From assembly GCF_002093745.1 (NCBI RefSeq), contig NZ_MTSB01000016.1, positions 62,001 through 126,000 of the forward strand: a stretch of DNA of 64,000 nucleotides, in the 5' to 3' direction. The notes below the pieces were generated by a model. The model was not told where the DNA came from. It saw only the letters and a list, made by a program, of their open reading frames with translations, and did no database searches. This DNA is from Pseudomonas graminis (lineage in GTDB: Bacteria > Pseudomonadota > Gammaproteobacteria > Pseudomonadales > Pseudomonadaceae). The position numbers were made by a program, and so were the translations under genes. Shown here in pieces: positions 31,871 to 41,052 of this stretch; positions within the stretch are counted from its first letter, which is position 1; each line of letters starts with the position of its first letter.

Positions 31871-32668
31871 TTACGAACAGAAATCCAGCGGTAGGCGACG
31901 AGGCACAAATTGCCCCCGGCCCAGCTGTTCGGCATCGCGCAGTGTGCGCCAGGTGTAATCCAGTGCCGACTTCACGGCGCTGACCCGTTCTTCGCCTTGG
32001 GCAAGACGCCCGGCCAGCGCGCTGGCCAGTGTGCATCCGGAACCGTGATAACTGCCGGGCAGGCGTTCGCAGACAAAAGTGTGAGTCTGGCCGCCGCGTA
32101 TGTACAGTCGATTATGGATTTGCTGCTCATCACCATGCCCGCCAGTGATAAGCAGGTATTCACAAAAAGGCAGCAGTTTTTCTGCACACTCGTCCGCGGT
32201 ACCCTCAGGCAGCTCGGCAAGGATGCGTGCTTCCGGCAGGTTTGGCGTTGCAATTGCGCACAATGGCAACAGCTGTTCGCGCATGGCATAACCGACTTCG
32301 TCCTTGCCCAGTCGTCCGCCGCCGCCCGCCCGCAGCACGGGGTCGCAGACCATTGGCAGGTGCGGGTTGGCCTGCAACAGTTCGACAACGGTATCGACCA
32401 TTTCCAGCGAGCCCAACATGCCCAGCTTGACGGCAGCGACAGACGAATCGTTCAGAACGGCATTGGCCTGGGCCAGCACCCATTCGCGATCCATCACGCG
32501 AAAATCACTGACATTCACGGTGTCTTGCACCGTGAGTGCAGTAATGGCCGCAGCGGCGTGGCAGCCTTGGGCGAGCAGGGCTTCTATATCAGCCTGTATA
32601 CCGGCGCCACCACTAGGGTCGTGACCGGAAAGACAGAGGACAACGGGGCGGGAGCTATAGATATTCAT
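31871..32668 (-). CDS. thiD: Hydroxymethylpyrimidine/phosphomethylpyrimidine kinase
   Basis: ThiD phosphorylates HMP and HMP-phosphate in thiamine synthesis. The 265-residue ribokinase-fold product has [19 protein letters not shown] near the N-terminus, [11 protein letters not shown] in the middle and the anion-hole/catalytic [14 protein letters not shown] segment. The ATG at 32668 gives the family start [12 protein letters not shown]; the frame's upstream extension to 32788 lacks similarity. No TPP riboswitch pattern was seen upstream. Confidence 0.96.
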   Translation of the reverse strand: MNIYSSRPVVLCLSGHDPSGGAGIQADIEALLAQGCHAAAAITALTVQDTVNVSDFRVMDREWVLAQANAVLNDSSVAAVKLGMLGSLEMVDTVVELLQANPHLPMVCDPVLRAGGGGRLGKDEVGYAMREQLLPLCAIATPNLPEARILAELPEGTADECAEKLLPFCEYLLITGGHGDEQQIHNRLYIRGGQTHTFVCERLPGSYHGSGCTLASALAGRLAQGEERVSAVKSALDYTWRTLRDAEQLGRGQFVPRRLPLDFCS

Positions 32669-33043
32669 GGTGTGCGAGCTTATCACTAAACGTTCTGGCG
32701 GGCCGCTCGTGGATACCGGGTTTTTATCACGTGAGTCAGGCGACCCGTGTCGATAACGCCCGGCAAAAACACCCTCGAGAAATTTCATGTTTGCACTGAG
32801 ACGTCCGATATAGAGCTATTGCTTTGATTTTCGACGCGATGCTGTCTTTACGCTATTAACGGCTATGCTTCACTGGCAACGCTGATGAATGATGTTTCGC
32901 TGGTGTGCCGATGTCGATGTCAGTCCGTTTATACCCATGTTCAGTGGTCTGTTTGAATCATTAGCCTTGTTTCAAGGATAGAAAATTGCGGGACGTCGTC
33001 ATCAATGGATGGATTGAAAGCGACGACCTACCTTGGGGCTTCA
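32669..33043. other. Divergent intergenic region between thiD and the histidine kinase gene
   Basis: These 375 bp hold no supported gene. The part 32810-32990 is AT-richer and should contain the kinase-gene promoter; the thiD promoter lies within about 32670-32800. No riboswitch-like conserved core was recognised. Confidence 0.5.
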
Positions 33044-35038
33044 ATGCGCTATCTGTTGATCATTCTGGCTTTCTGGCTACCGATGCAGAGTCACGCGGTC
33101 GAGTTTGATGAAAACACTCGTTTTCTGTCGCTGAGCCGTGCCCTCCAGGTGTTTGAAGACCCGACCGGTGATGCCACCATCGAAGACGTCAGCTCTGCAG
33201 CCGGAGCGGCGTCGTTCAAGCCTGCGCCTGCTGGCACCTTCAATGCCGGGTATTCGCGCTCCGCGTTCTGGCTGAAACTCGAGCTGTCGTATCGGCCTCT
33301 AGGCCCCGATACCCACAACGACTGGCTGCTGGAACTGGCCTATCCGCCCATGGATCACATCGACTTCTACGCCCAGGACGCCCGCGGCCATCCGAAACTG
33401 ACCTGGCGGACCGGTGACATGCTGCCGTTCTCCAGCCGTCAGTTTGCCCAGAACAACTACCTCTTCCAGCTGGATCTGCCACCGGGCCAGACGCGCACGG
33501 TGTATCTGCGCATTCGCAGCGAAGGATCGGTCCAGGCGCCGCTCAACCTGTGGTCCTCTCACGCCTATCTTGAATCGCAGCCCTCGAAGATTTACGTCTT
33601 CGGCCTGATGTACGGCGTCCTGCTGGGGATGCTGGTCTACAACCTGTTCATCTATGTCAGCGTCCGCGAGCGCGATTACCTGTATTACCTGCTGTACGTG
33701 GCGTCATTCGGGCTTTACCAGATGTCGATCAACGGGGTGGCCATCGAGTACCTGTGGCCCGACAGCCCTTGGTGGGCGAATGCATGCACGCCATTTCTGA
33801 TGGCGGTTGCCACGTTGTTTGCGTGCCAGTTCTCGCGCAGTTTTCTGGTGACCGCGCGGTTGGGACGCTGGCTGGACCGTCTGTTGCTGGCGGTCGTCGG
33901 CTCGGCAGTCCTGGTGATGGGCATGGCGCTGTTCCTCGGGTACGGACCGGCCTTGCGTTCGGCCACTTATCTGGTGATGGCCGGCACCTTCACGATTTAT
34001 CTGGCGGGCATCGTCGCGGTGCTGAAAGGCGAGCGTGTCGGGCGTTATTTCGTGCTCGCCTGGTCGGTTTTTCTGGTCAGCGGGCTGATCTTCATGCTGA
34101 TGCTGCTGGGTTACCTGCCCAACACATTCCTGACCCTCTACGCCTCGCACATCGGCACGGTGCTGGAAATGGCGTTCCTTTCCATGGCGCTGGCAGACCG
34201 TATCAACCACACCCGGCGTCAGCAGGCACAGACGTTGCTGGCTGCCGGTCAGGATCTTGAGCGGCTCAACAAGCAACTGGCCACCAGCAACCGGCTGAAA
34301 GATGAGTTCCTCGCCACGCTCACCCACGAGTTGCGCACGCCCATGAACGGTGTGATCGGGTCGCTGGAAGTGATGCAAACCCTCGACATGGACGACGAGG
34401 TCGAGATGTATCAGCAGACGGCTGCCAGCTCTGCCCGCGACATGATGTGCATGATCAACGGCATTCTGACCCTCACCGAACTCCAGGCCGGCGTGCTGTA
34501 CGCCGATTGCAACACCTTCGCCCCTCTGGATCTGGTCGACCGGTTGCGTGAGCGTTTCAGCAGTGCGGCTCAGGCCAAGGGGTTGTTATTGACACTCGAT
34601 GTGGACGACAAGCTGCCGCCTGGCGTTCGGGGCGATGCAGGCAAGCTTTATCAGTGCATCGAATGCCTGGTGGATAACGCTATCAAGTTCACGCGCAAGG
34701 GGCGGGTGCAGGTGCGTTTCAGTGGTCTCCCTCGGGATCTGGAGCGTATGGACCTGCGCGTCGAGGTGATGGACAGCGGTATCGGTTTCAGCCAGCTGGA
34801 CGATGCCGTGCTGTATCAGCATTTCTTTCAGGTCGATGGCTCGATGACGCGTGAATACGGCGGGCTGGGTATCGGTCTGGCGATCTGCCGCAAGCTGGCC
34901 GAGCTGCAAGGCGGCGAACTGAGCCATCGTTCCGAGCCTGGGAAGGGCAGTTGCTTCACGCTGAGCATTCCGGTGCTGATGGTTGTACCGGGCGCTGTGC
35001 GCAAAACGCCGGAGTTGAAAGCTCAGTGGGGCATATAA
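33044..35038 (+). CDS. Sensor histidine kinase with 7TMR-DISM input domain
   Basis: A 664-residue membrane sensor. A signal peptide (MRYLLIILAFWLPMQSHA) leads to a periplasmic 7TMR-DISMED2-type carbohydrate-like binding domain (about 30-165), then about seven membrane segments (7TMR-DISM_7TM, about 175-385), a short coiled coil (QAQTLLAAGQDLERLNKQLA), a HisKA domain with the phosphorylated histidine at residue 428 (THELRTPMN), and an HATPase domain (DNAIKFTRKG, DSGIGF, GGLGIGLAICRK). There is no receiver domain and no response-regulator gene nearby. The architecture resembles RetS/LadS-type sensors without their receivers. An ATG at 33005 is an alternative start. Confidence 0.9.
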   Translation: MRYLLIILAFWLPMQSHAVEFDENTRFLSLSRALQVFEDPTGDATIEDVSSAAGAASFKPAPAGTFNAGYSRSAFWLKLELSYRPLGPDTHNDWLLELAYPPMDHIDFYAQDARGHPKLTWRTGDMLPFSSRQFAQNNYLFQLDLPPGQTRTVYLRIRSEGSVQAPLNLWSSHAYLESQPSKIYVFGLMYGVLLGMLVYNLFIYVSVRERDYLYYLLYVASFGLYQMSINGVAIEYLWPDSPWWANACTPFLMAVATLFACQFSRSFLVTARLGRWLDRLLLAVVGSAVLVMGMALFLGYGPALRSATYLVMAGTFTIYLAGIVAVLKGERVGRYFVLAWSVFLVSGLIFMLMLLGYLPNTFLTLYASHIGTVLEMAFLSMALADRINHTRRQQAQTLLAAGQDLERLNKQLATSNRLKDEFLATLTHELRTPMNGVIGSLEVMQTLDMDDEVEMYQQTAASSARDMMCMINGILTLTELQAGVLYADCNTFAPLDLVDRLRERFSSAAQAKGLLLTLDVDDKLPPGVRGDAGKLYQCIECLVDNAIKFTRKGRVQVRFSGLPRDLERMDLRVEVMDSGIGFSQLDDAVLYQHFFQVDGSMTREYGGLGIGLAICRKLAELQGGELSHRSEPGKGSCFTLSIPVLMVVPGAVRKTPELKAQWGI

Positions 35039-35176
35039 GCCTGCTGGCGTAAGAACATACCGGTATGGCCCACAGTCAAAAACGCCGATGTTTCGGCGGC
35101 TACGGCACTTTTGCCGGTGCCGGGTGCATGATTCACTGCTCACAGGGTGCGCACGCCCACAGGCAGGAGATGGCCC

Positions 35177-36826
35177 ATGAGCCTGACGTCATTCGCTGAA
35201 ACTCACAAGGTCACCAATCAGCCGCCACCGCTGGACGGTGTGAATCTCTACCGAATCGACCTGCCGCTTCAAGAGTGGAGTAAGCGTTTCGGTGCGGGCT
35301 GGGCGCAGTCGCGGATCGACGTTTATGGCGCGCTGGCGGGCGGGCCGCTGATGGCCGCGGGGTTTCTGGCGAATCAGAACAAGCCGGTGTTCGCCAGTCA
35401 CGACCGCTATGGGCACCGCATCGATCTGGTCGAGTTTCATCCGGCGTATCACCAGTTGATGAGCGCTGCCATCGAACACGGCATTCCGTCTTTGCCGTGG
35501 ACCGAGCCTCAGCCTGGCGCCCATGTCGCACGCGCCGCCATGAGTTACCTGCACACGCAAGCCGAGGCTGGCAGCGGCTGTCCGCTGACCATGACTTTTG
35601 CCAGCGTTCCGGCATTGAAGCTGCAGCCGGATCTGGCCGATATCTGGCTGCCGAAGGTGCTGTCGACTCAATACGATCCGCGCAATGTGGGTATCGCGCA
35701 CAAGGCTGGCGTGACCATTGGCATGGCGATGACTGAAAAACAGGGCGGCACCGACGTGCGGGCCAACACCACCCGAGCTTTCCCGACCGGCGCTGGAGGC
35801 CCTGGTCAGCCCTATGAGCTGGTGGGGCACAAGTGGTTCTGTTCCGCGCCGATGTGTGATGCGTTCCTGACCCTGGCGCAGACCGACAAAGGACTCAGCT
35901 GTTTTCTGCTGCCGCGCCATCGGCCTGACGACAGTCGCAACGAGCTCTACATTCAGCGGCTGAAAAACAAGCTTGGCAACTGGTCCAACGCCTCAAGTGA
36001 AGTGGAGTTTCGTGGCGCGCTGGCCTGGATGATCGGCGAGGAAGGGCGCGGTGTGCCCACCATCATTGAAATGGTCGCCATGACCCGCTTCGATTGCATG
36101 GTCGGCTCCAGCGCCCTGATGCGTCAGGCCTTGACGCAGGCCACGCACCATTGCGCGCACCGCGCGGTGGGAGGTCGATTGCTGGCCGAGCAACCGTTGA
36201 TGCAGAACGTACTGGCTGACCTGGCGCTGGAAAGCGAAGCGGCACTGGCCCTTACGCTGCGCATGGGGCGTGCGCTGGACCGTCTGGATGACGATCCCGA
36301 AAAGCGTTTCGTCCGGCTGATCACGGCGGTAGGCAAATACTGGATCTGCAAGCGCGCTCCGGCCATGATCAACGAAGCGGCCGAGTGTCTGGGCGGTGCG
36401 GGCTATGTCGAAGACAGCATTTTGCCTCGTCTGTACCGTGAAGCGCCGGTCAATTCGACGTGGGAAGGCTCTGGCGATGTGCAATGCCTGGACGTGCTGC
36501 GCACAGCGTCCAAAGAGCCCGGCGCGCTCGACGCGTTGTTCGATGAACTGGGCGACGGGCAGGGTGATCGTCATCTGGCATCACACATCGCCAGGCTTAA
36601 AGCTGCGTTTCAGGACACCGGCGACATTCAGTACCGCGCCCGGCAACTGACCGAAGACATCGCTGTCGCCGTGCAGGCCAAGCTGTTGCTGGAGGCAGGC
36701 AACGCGGCGGTCAGCGATGGTTTTATTGCCGGTCGACTGGCGTCCGGCGGGCGGGTCTATGGCGCCTTGCCACGAGGTGTTGAGGTAGAAACATTGCTGC
36801 GAAGGGCCTCGCCACAGGTGGCATGA
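35177..36826 (+). CDS. aidB: AidB-like acyl-CoA dehydrogenase
   Basis: A 549-residue flavoprotein of the AidB branch of acyl-CoA dehydrogenases, part of the adaptive response to alkylating agents in E. coli. Motifs include TEKQGGTDVRANTTRA, HKWFCSAPMCDAFLTLAQT, RFDCMVGSSALMRQAL and EAAECLGGAGYVEDS; AidB's C-terminal DNA-binding-like domain region is present. Length agrees with E. coli AidB (about 540). AGGAGA precedes the ATG at 35177; the open frame from 35147 is rejected. No ada or alkB gene is nearby, so its regulation here is unknown. Confidence 0.9.
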   Translation: MSLTSFAETHKVTNQPPPLDGVNLYRIDLPLQEWSKRFGAGWAQSRIDVYGALAGGPLMAAGFLANQNKPVFASHDRYGHRIDLVEFHPAYHQLMSAAIEHGIPSLPWTEPQPGAHVARAAMSYLHTQAEAGSGCPLTMTFASVPALKLQPDLADIWLPKVLSTQYDPRNVGIAHKAGVTIGMAMTEKQGGTDVRANTTRAFPTGAGGPGQPYELVGHKWFCSAPMCDAFLTLAQTDKGLSCFLLPRHRPDDSRNELYIQRLKNKLGNWSNASSEVEFRGALAWMIGEEGRGVPTIIEMVAMTRFDCMVGSSALMRQALTQATHHCAHRAVGGRLLAEQPLMQNVLADLALESEAALALTLRMGRALDRLDDDPEKRFVRLITAVGKYWICKRAPAMINEAAECLGGAGYVEDSILPRLYREAPVNSTWEGSGDVQCLDVLRTASKEPGALDALFDELGDGQGDRHLASHIARLKAAFQDTGDIQYRARQLTEDIAVAVQAKLLLEAGNAAVSDGFIAGRLASGGRVYGALPRGVEVETLLRRASPQVA

Positions 36827-36878
36827 GCACGCGAACCCGTTACGATGCACGACTGCAAGATCAGACAGGACATGAATC

Positions 36879-38342
36879 GTGACCCAAGCCTTTGTTGTCG
36901 TAGACACCGCCGAGCAAGCCGTCGAGCGGCTTGCCGAGTTGCATGAGCGCGCCACCAGTGCGTTGAGTCAGGCGCTCAAACGTTATTTGAAAGACCGCGT
37001 CGAGCCCACTGCCGAAGAACGTGCGCAGTTCAACTACCCGGAGCTGCGCCTGGTCTACAAGTGCCACGGTGAAGTGCCGCTGACGACCCGCGCTTACGCC
37101 AAAGTCCAGTTGCCCGGCACTTACAGCGTTACCGTCACGCAACCCAAAGCATTCAAAAAGTACCTGCTGGAGCAACTGGGCCCGCTGATGAGCGATTTCA
37201 CCGTGACGGTCGAAGTCGGCATGAGCGAGCAGAGCATTCCTTACCCTTACGTGGTCGAGCAGGGCGATGAGCTGGCGGGCACCGGCGTAACCGCTGCGGC
37301 GCTGGCGCGGGTGTTTCCGAGCACCGACCTGTCGGCCGCAACCGACGGCATCGCCGACGGCCTTTACGACTGGGCCAACGTCGATCCGTTGCCTCTGGCG
37401 CTGTTCGACGCCGCGCGGGTGGATTTCTCGCTGCGCCGTCTGGTGCATTACACCGGCAGCGACTGGCGCCATGTTCAGCCGTGGATTCTGCTGACCAACT
37501 ACCACCGTTATGTTGACCAGTTCATTCTGCATGGCCTGGAAAAACTGCGCGAAGACCCGCGTTTCGTGCGCATGGTTCTGCCGGGCAACGTGGTCGTCGA
37601 CAAGAGCATGGGCGTTGATGAAGCCCAGGCGATTGTTGCCAGCGTGGTCTGGCACCGCTATCAGATGCCGGCTTACCACCTGATCGCCGAAGACGGTCAC
37701 GGCGTGACGCTGGTGAACATCGGCGTCGGCCCGTCCAATGCCAAGAACATCACCGACCACCTGGCGGTGCTGCGCCCGCATTGCTGGCTGATGATCGGTC
37801 ACTGCGGCGGCCTGCGTCAGTCGCAGACCATTGGCGATTACGTGCTGGCTCACGCCTACATGCGTCGCGACGGGATTCTGGACCGTGTGCTGCCGCCACA
37901 CATCCCGATTCCGGCCCTGGCCGAGGTGCAACTGGCGTTGCAGGAGTCTGCCGCGCAGATTACCGGCGAACGTGGCGAAGAGCTCAAGAAGCGCCTGCGC
38001 ACCGGCACCGTGCTGACGTATGACGACCGTAACTGGGAATTGCGCTGGGCGCAGGAAAGGCCGTTGATCAACCTGTCCCGTGCTGTGGCGGTGGACATGG
38101 AAAGCGGCACCATCGCCGCCCAGGGTTATCGCCTGCGGGTGCCTTACGGCACGCTGCTCTGTGTTTCCGACAAGCCGTTGCACAGCGAGATCAAGTTGCC
38201 GGGGTCGGCCAACGCGTTCTATGAGCGTGCGGTCAGCCAGCACTTGAAGATCGGCATCGCCGCACTGGACCTGATGCGCACTCAGCTCAATTCGCTGCAC
38301 TCGCGCAAACTGCGCAGCTTCGACGAGCCGCCATTTCGTTGA
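36879..38342 (+). CDS. amn: AMP nucleosidase
   Basis: Amn hydrolyses AMP to adenine and ribose 5-phosphate, controlling adenylate pools. The 487-residue protein has an N-terminal regulatory domain (about 1-170) and a nucleoside-phosphorylase-fold domain with [39 protein letters not shown] and [11 protein letters not shown]. The start is a GTG at 36879, 11 bp after AGGA. It follows aidB by 52 bp and is closed by a strong terminator. Confidence 0.95.
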   Translation: MTQAFVVVDTAEQAVERLAELHERATSALSQALKRYLKDRVEPTAEERAQFNYPELRLVYKCHGEVPLTTRAYAKVQLPGTYSVTVTQPKAFKKYLLEQLGPLMSDFTVTVEVGMSEQSIPYPYVVEQGDELAGTGVTAAALARVFPSTDLSAATDGIADGLYDWANVDPLPLALFDAARVDFSLRRLVHYTGSDWRHVQPWILLTNYHRYVDQFILHGLEKLREDPRFVRMVLPGNVVVDKSMGVDEAQAIVASVVWHRYQMPAYHLIAEDGHGVTLVNIGVGPSNAKNITDHLAVLRPHCWLMIGHCGGLRQSQTIGDYVLAHAYMRRDGILDRVLPPHIPIPALAEVQLALQESAAQITGERGEELKKRLRTGTVLTYDDRNWELRWAQERPLINLSRAVAVDMESGTIAAQGYRLRVPYGTLLCVSDKPLHSEIKLPGSANAFYERAVSQHLKIGIAALDLMRTQLNSLHSRKLRSFDEPPFR

Positions 38343-38370
38343 TGGCCGCTCGTTAAGAGGTTGGTATTTG

Positions 38371-38404
38371 CAGAAAGGGCCACTAAAGTGGCCCTTTCTG
38401 TTTT
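38371..38404 (+). terminator. Rho-independent terminator of amn
   Basis: A perfect 13-bp stem, cagaaagggccac / gtggccctttctg, with a TAAA loop and a following TTTT lies 28 bp after amn and 18 bp before rluE. Its symmetry could also stop transcription from the opposite strand. Confidence 0.9.
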
Positions 38405-38421
38405 CCGATTGCCCCATTCCC

Positions 38422-39054
38422 ATGTCCCGCACTCAACGCCCTGTTTCCCGACGCGCAGCCCCCGGCTCTGCGAATACTGCACGCCGTGTCGCCAAAGCGC
38501 CGCCCGCCGAGCCGAAGCTGATCCTGTTCAACAAACCTTTCGACGTGCTGACTCAGTTCAGCGACGAAGGCGGGCGGGCCACGCTCAAGGACTTCATCGA
38601 CATTCCCGGTATCTATCCCGCAGGGCGGCTGGACCGTGACAGCGAGGGCTTGCTGTTGTTGACCAACGACGGCCAGTTGCAGGCGCGTATTGCCGATCCG
38701 AAACACAAACTGGCCAAGACCTACTGGGTGCAAGTCGAGGGTGAGCCGACTGAAGCGCAACTGCAGCAGTTGCGCGACGGCGTCCAGCTCAACGACGGCC
38801 CGACCTTGCCTGCCGAAGCGCGACAGCTCGAAGAGCCGCAGCTTTGGCCACGCAACCCGCCGGTGCGCTTTCGCAAAAGCGTGCCGACCTGTTGGCTGGA
38901 ACTGGTGATCAAGGAAGGCCGGAATCGACAGGTAAGGCGCATGACCGCCGCCGTCGGGCTGCCCACCTTGCGGCTGGTGCGAGTCCGGATTGGCGACTGG
39001 ACGCTTGACGGGCTGGATCAGGGCCAATATCGGGAAGTCGCCGCAAAGCTGTGA
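38422..39054 (+). CDS. rluE: 23S rRNA pseudouridine2457 synthase (RluE type)
   Basis: A 210-residue RsuA-family pseudouridine synthase. After a basic, Ala/Pro-rich tail (about residues 1-35) come [19 protein letters not shown], the catalytic Asp motif [18 protein letters not shown], and [16 protein letters not shown]. There is no N-terminal S4 domain, consistent with RluE rather than RluB or RluF. The ATG at 38422 is just past the amn terminator; the open frame upstream spans that terminator. It is convergent with the Lrp gene, with 1 bp between stops. Confidence 0.9.
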   Translation: MSRTQRPVSRRAAPGSANTARRVAKAPPAEPKLILFNKPFDVLTQFSDEGGRATLKDFIDIPGIYPAGRLDRDSEGLLLLTNDGQLQARIADPKHKLAKTYWVQVEGEPTEAQLQQLRDGVQLNDGPTLPAEARQLEEPQLWPRNPPVRFRKSVPTCWLELVIKEGRNRQVRRMTAAVGLPTLRLVRVRIGDWTLDGLDQGQYREVAAKL

Positions 39055-39055
39055 A

Positions 39056-39535
39056 TCAGCTGCGCAAGTGGGTCAGCGGCATTTCGGTGCTGGCCAGTAC
39101 CTGGTTGAGCACGAAGCTCGACTTGACGCTGGTCACGCCTTCGATGCGCGTCAGATGGCCCAGCAGCAGTTTCTGATAGTGATCCATGTCCGGTACCACC
39201 ACCTTCAACTGGTAATCCGCATCCATGCCGGTCACCAGGCTGCACTCAAGGACCTGCGGCAGGTTGCGAATGTGCTGCTCGAAATTCTCGAAACGCTCTG
39301 GCGTATGGCGGTCCATGCCGATCAATACGTAGGCGGTCAGGTTCAGGCCAAGTTTTTTGCGATCCAGCAGGGCAACCTGACGCACGATGTAACCGTCGTC
39401 TTCCAGCTGTTTGACCCGACGCGAGCACGGCGAAGGGGAAAGACCAATGCGTTCGGCCAATTCCTGATTGGAAATGCGTGCGTCCCGTTGCAGTTCCGCC
39501 AAAATGCTCAGGTCATATCTGTCGAGCTTGCTCAC
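39056..39535 (-). CDS. Lrp/AsnC family transcriptional regulator
   Basis: A 159-residue regulator. An N-terminal winged helix-turn-helix (LDRYDLSILAELQRDARISN, LAERIGLSPSPCSRRVKQLE) is followed by a RAM/AsnC ligand-binding domain (VTGMDADYQLKVVVPDMDHY). It closely resembles Lrp-type feast/famine regulators of Pseudomonas, which respond to amino acids. Start is the ATG at 39535. It faces a 395-bp intergenic region on one side; its target cannot be assigned from context. Confidence 0.92.
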   Translation of the reverse strand: MSKLDRYDLSILAELQRDARISNQELAERIGLSPSPCSRRVKQLEDDGYIVRQVALLDRKKLGLNLTAYVLIGMDRHTPERFENFEQHIRNLPQVLECSLVTGMDADYQLKVVVPDMDHYQKLLLGHLTRIEGVTSVKSSFVLNQVLASTEMPLTHLRS

Positions 39536-39734
39536 GGTGCATCCCTTTATGAGTTGAATTGCGCTGGATTATTCATCTGAAGTCAAAAATTGCGCAAGTG
39601 ATGTTTTAATCGGCAATATTAGCAATCTTCCGCCACCGCCTCAGGCCTATTCTTTTAAGCGTAATCACTGCCCGGACATAGCGTCCAGCGCGACCCGCCC
39701 AATCAGGCCGGTCGCGGCCTCCCACCCGACAGGG

Positions 39735-39850
39735 TGTGACAGGCCCCCGGGCTGCATACTGTCCAGAAGACGGCATGAGGTGAGCCAACGTCAAAAGCGT
39801 TGCGCAGGACGACGAAATATCTCAAGGGGACCGTCTGGTCCCCTTTTCTT
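39735..39850 (+). ncRNA. Candidate small RNA or leader transcript ending in an isolated terminator
   Basis: A strong plus-strand terminator (39824-39850) lies 80 bp before the next gene with no coding region in front of it, so some plus-strand RNA should end here. The preceding sequence has inverted pairs (tgacaggc..., gcgttgcgcagg) and a GGA in a short stem context. Start point is uncertain; the -10-like CATACT at 39755-39760 is weak. It could be a stand-alone small RNA or an attenuated leader of the 39931 gene. I cannot match it to a known family. Confidence 0.4.
39824..39850 (+). terminator. Rho-independent terminator in the Lrp/Q-rich gene intergenic region
   Basis: A perfect 9-bp stem aaggggacc / ggtcccctt with GTCT loop and trailing TTTTCTTT. 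The T-run is on the plus strand only. Confidence 0.85.
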
Positions 39851-39930
39851 TGTCTGCTGATAAAGTGCGCAGAACGGCGCTACGCTTCAACAGTCTTAAT
39901 AACGTCTACCCGCGTCCTAGTGAGGAAAGC

Positions 39931-41046
39931 ATGAAATCTGGCATCTGGCAGTTGGCGGGTGTAAGTCTGTTGTGTCTGAGCATCAGTGCCCAGGCATTGG
40001 CCGACGAACGTGATGAGTCTCGGCAGAACCAGCTGTATGGCAGCCCCGCTGAAAATGGGCAACAGCGCCAGCAGCAACAACAACAGCAACAGCTTCGTCA
40101 GGAGCAGAACAACCAACAGCGCCAGATTCAGCAACAGCAGAATCAGCAGCGTCAGGTCGAGCGTCAGCAGCAACAGCAGATCAACCAGCAGCAGCTCAAT
40201 CAACAGCGCCAGATCCAGCAGCAACAGCTTCAGCAGCGCAATGTCGAACGCCAGCAGCAACAGCAGATCGACCAGCAGCAGCGTGACCAGCAACGTCAGA
40301 TTCAGCAGCAGCAAAATCAGCAGCGTCAGCAGTTGCGCCAGAACCAGGATAACCTGCCGATCCAGAGCGGTCCCAAAGAAGTCTGGCAAAGCCAGCCGCC
40401 GCGCCAGGGCTACTATCAGGACATCCCGCGCGGCAATAACCGCAATTGGCAGGCCGGTCGGCCCAATGATCGCTGGGAAGGTCGCCCGGACGGGCGCGGC
40501 AACGGCTGGGGGCCTGGCCCGCAATATCGCCCCGGCTATGCGATAGATCGCGTCCCGGGCGGTTACTCGCGCATTCCGTACCGAGGGCAGGACTACTTCT
40601 ATTCGCAAGGCTACTGGTATCGCCCGCAAGGTCCGCGTTATGTCGTGGTGACGCCGCCTTACGGTGTGCGTGTGCGCAGCCTGCCGTCTTATTCGCAGGA
40701 GGTGTGGATCGGCAGCAGCCTGCTGTTTCTGGCTGCGGGCACGTATTACGCGTATCAGCCTGATACGCAGGATTACGTGGTGGTCAATCCGCCGCAGAAC
40801 GAAGCGACGTATCAGCAGGCCCCGGCCCAACCGCAAAGCAATGGCTACGATCCGGTGGCCTACCCGGAAAATGGCCAGAGCCCGCAACAGGTCGAGCTGG
40901 ATCATTACCAATGCTACCGCTGGGCCGCCGAGCAGAGCGGCTTCGATCCGGCCAATGTCACCGGTCAGCCACCGCCTGACGTCGTGGATCTGTACCGTCG
41001 CTCGATGGGCGCGTGTCTGGCAGGGCGCGGTTACAGCGTCAATTGA
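39931..41046 (+). CDS. Exported glutamine-rich protein (DUF6515-like C-terminus)
   Basis: A 371-residue protein with a signal peptide (MKSGIWQLAGVSLLCLSISA, cleavage after QALA). Residues about 43-155 are an extreme low-complexity region of Q, R and N with a repeating unit like QQRQIQQQQNQQRQVER seen about three times. A Gly/Arg/Pro/Trp-rich linker follows, then a compact C-terminal domain (YFYSQGYWYRPQGPRYVVVT, about 220-371) typical of DUF6515 proteins, with CYRWAAEQSGFDP and two C-terminal cysteines. TGAGGAAAGC precedes the ATG. Role unknown; a surface or periplasmic adhesive or chaperone-like role would be speculation. Confidence 0.85.
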   Translation: MKSGIWQLAGVSLLCLSISAQALADERDESRQNQLYGSPAENGQQRQQQQQQQQLRQEQNNQQRQIQQQQNQQRQVERQQQQQINQQQLNQQRQIQQQQLQQRNVERQQQQQIDQQQRDQQRQIQQQQNQQRQQLRQNQDNLPIQSGPKEVWQSQPPRQGYYQDIPRGNNRNWQAGRPNDRWEGRPDGRGNGWGPGPQYRPGYAIDRVPGGYSRIPYRGQDYFYSQGYWYRPQGPRYVVVTPPYGVRVRSLPSYSQEVWIGSSLLFLAAGTYYAYQPDTQDYVVVNPPQNEATYQQAPAQPQSNGYDPVAYPENGQSPQQVELDHYQCYRWAAEQSGFDPANVTGQPPPDVVDLYRRSMGACLAGRGYSVN

Positions 41047-41052
41047 GGCGGG

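Noticed and set aside
32669..32830. TPP riboswitch before thiD
   Set aside because: The conserved CTGAGA...ACCC and GAACCTGAT-type cores were not found in the leader of thiD or between thiD and thiE.
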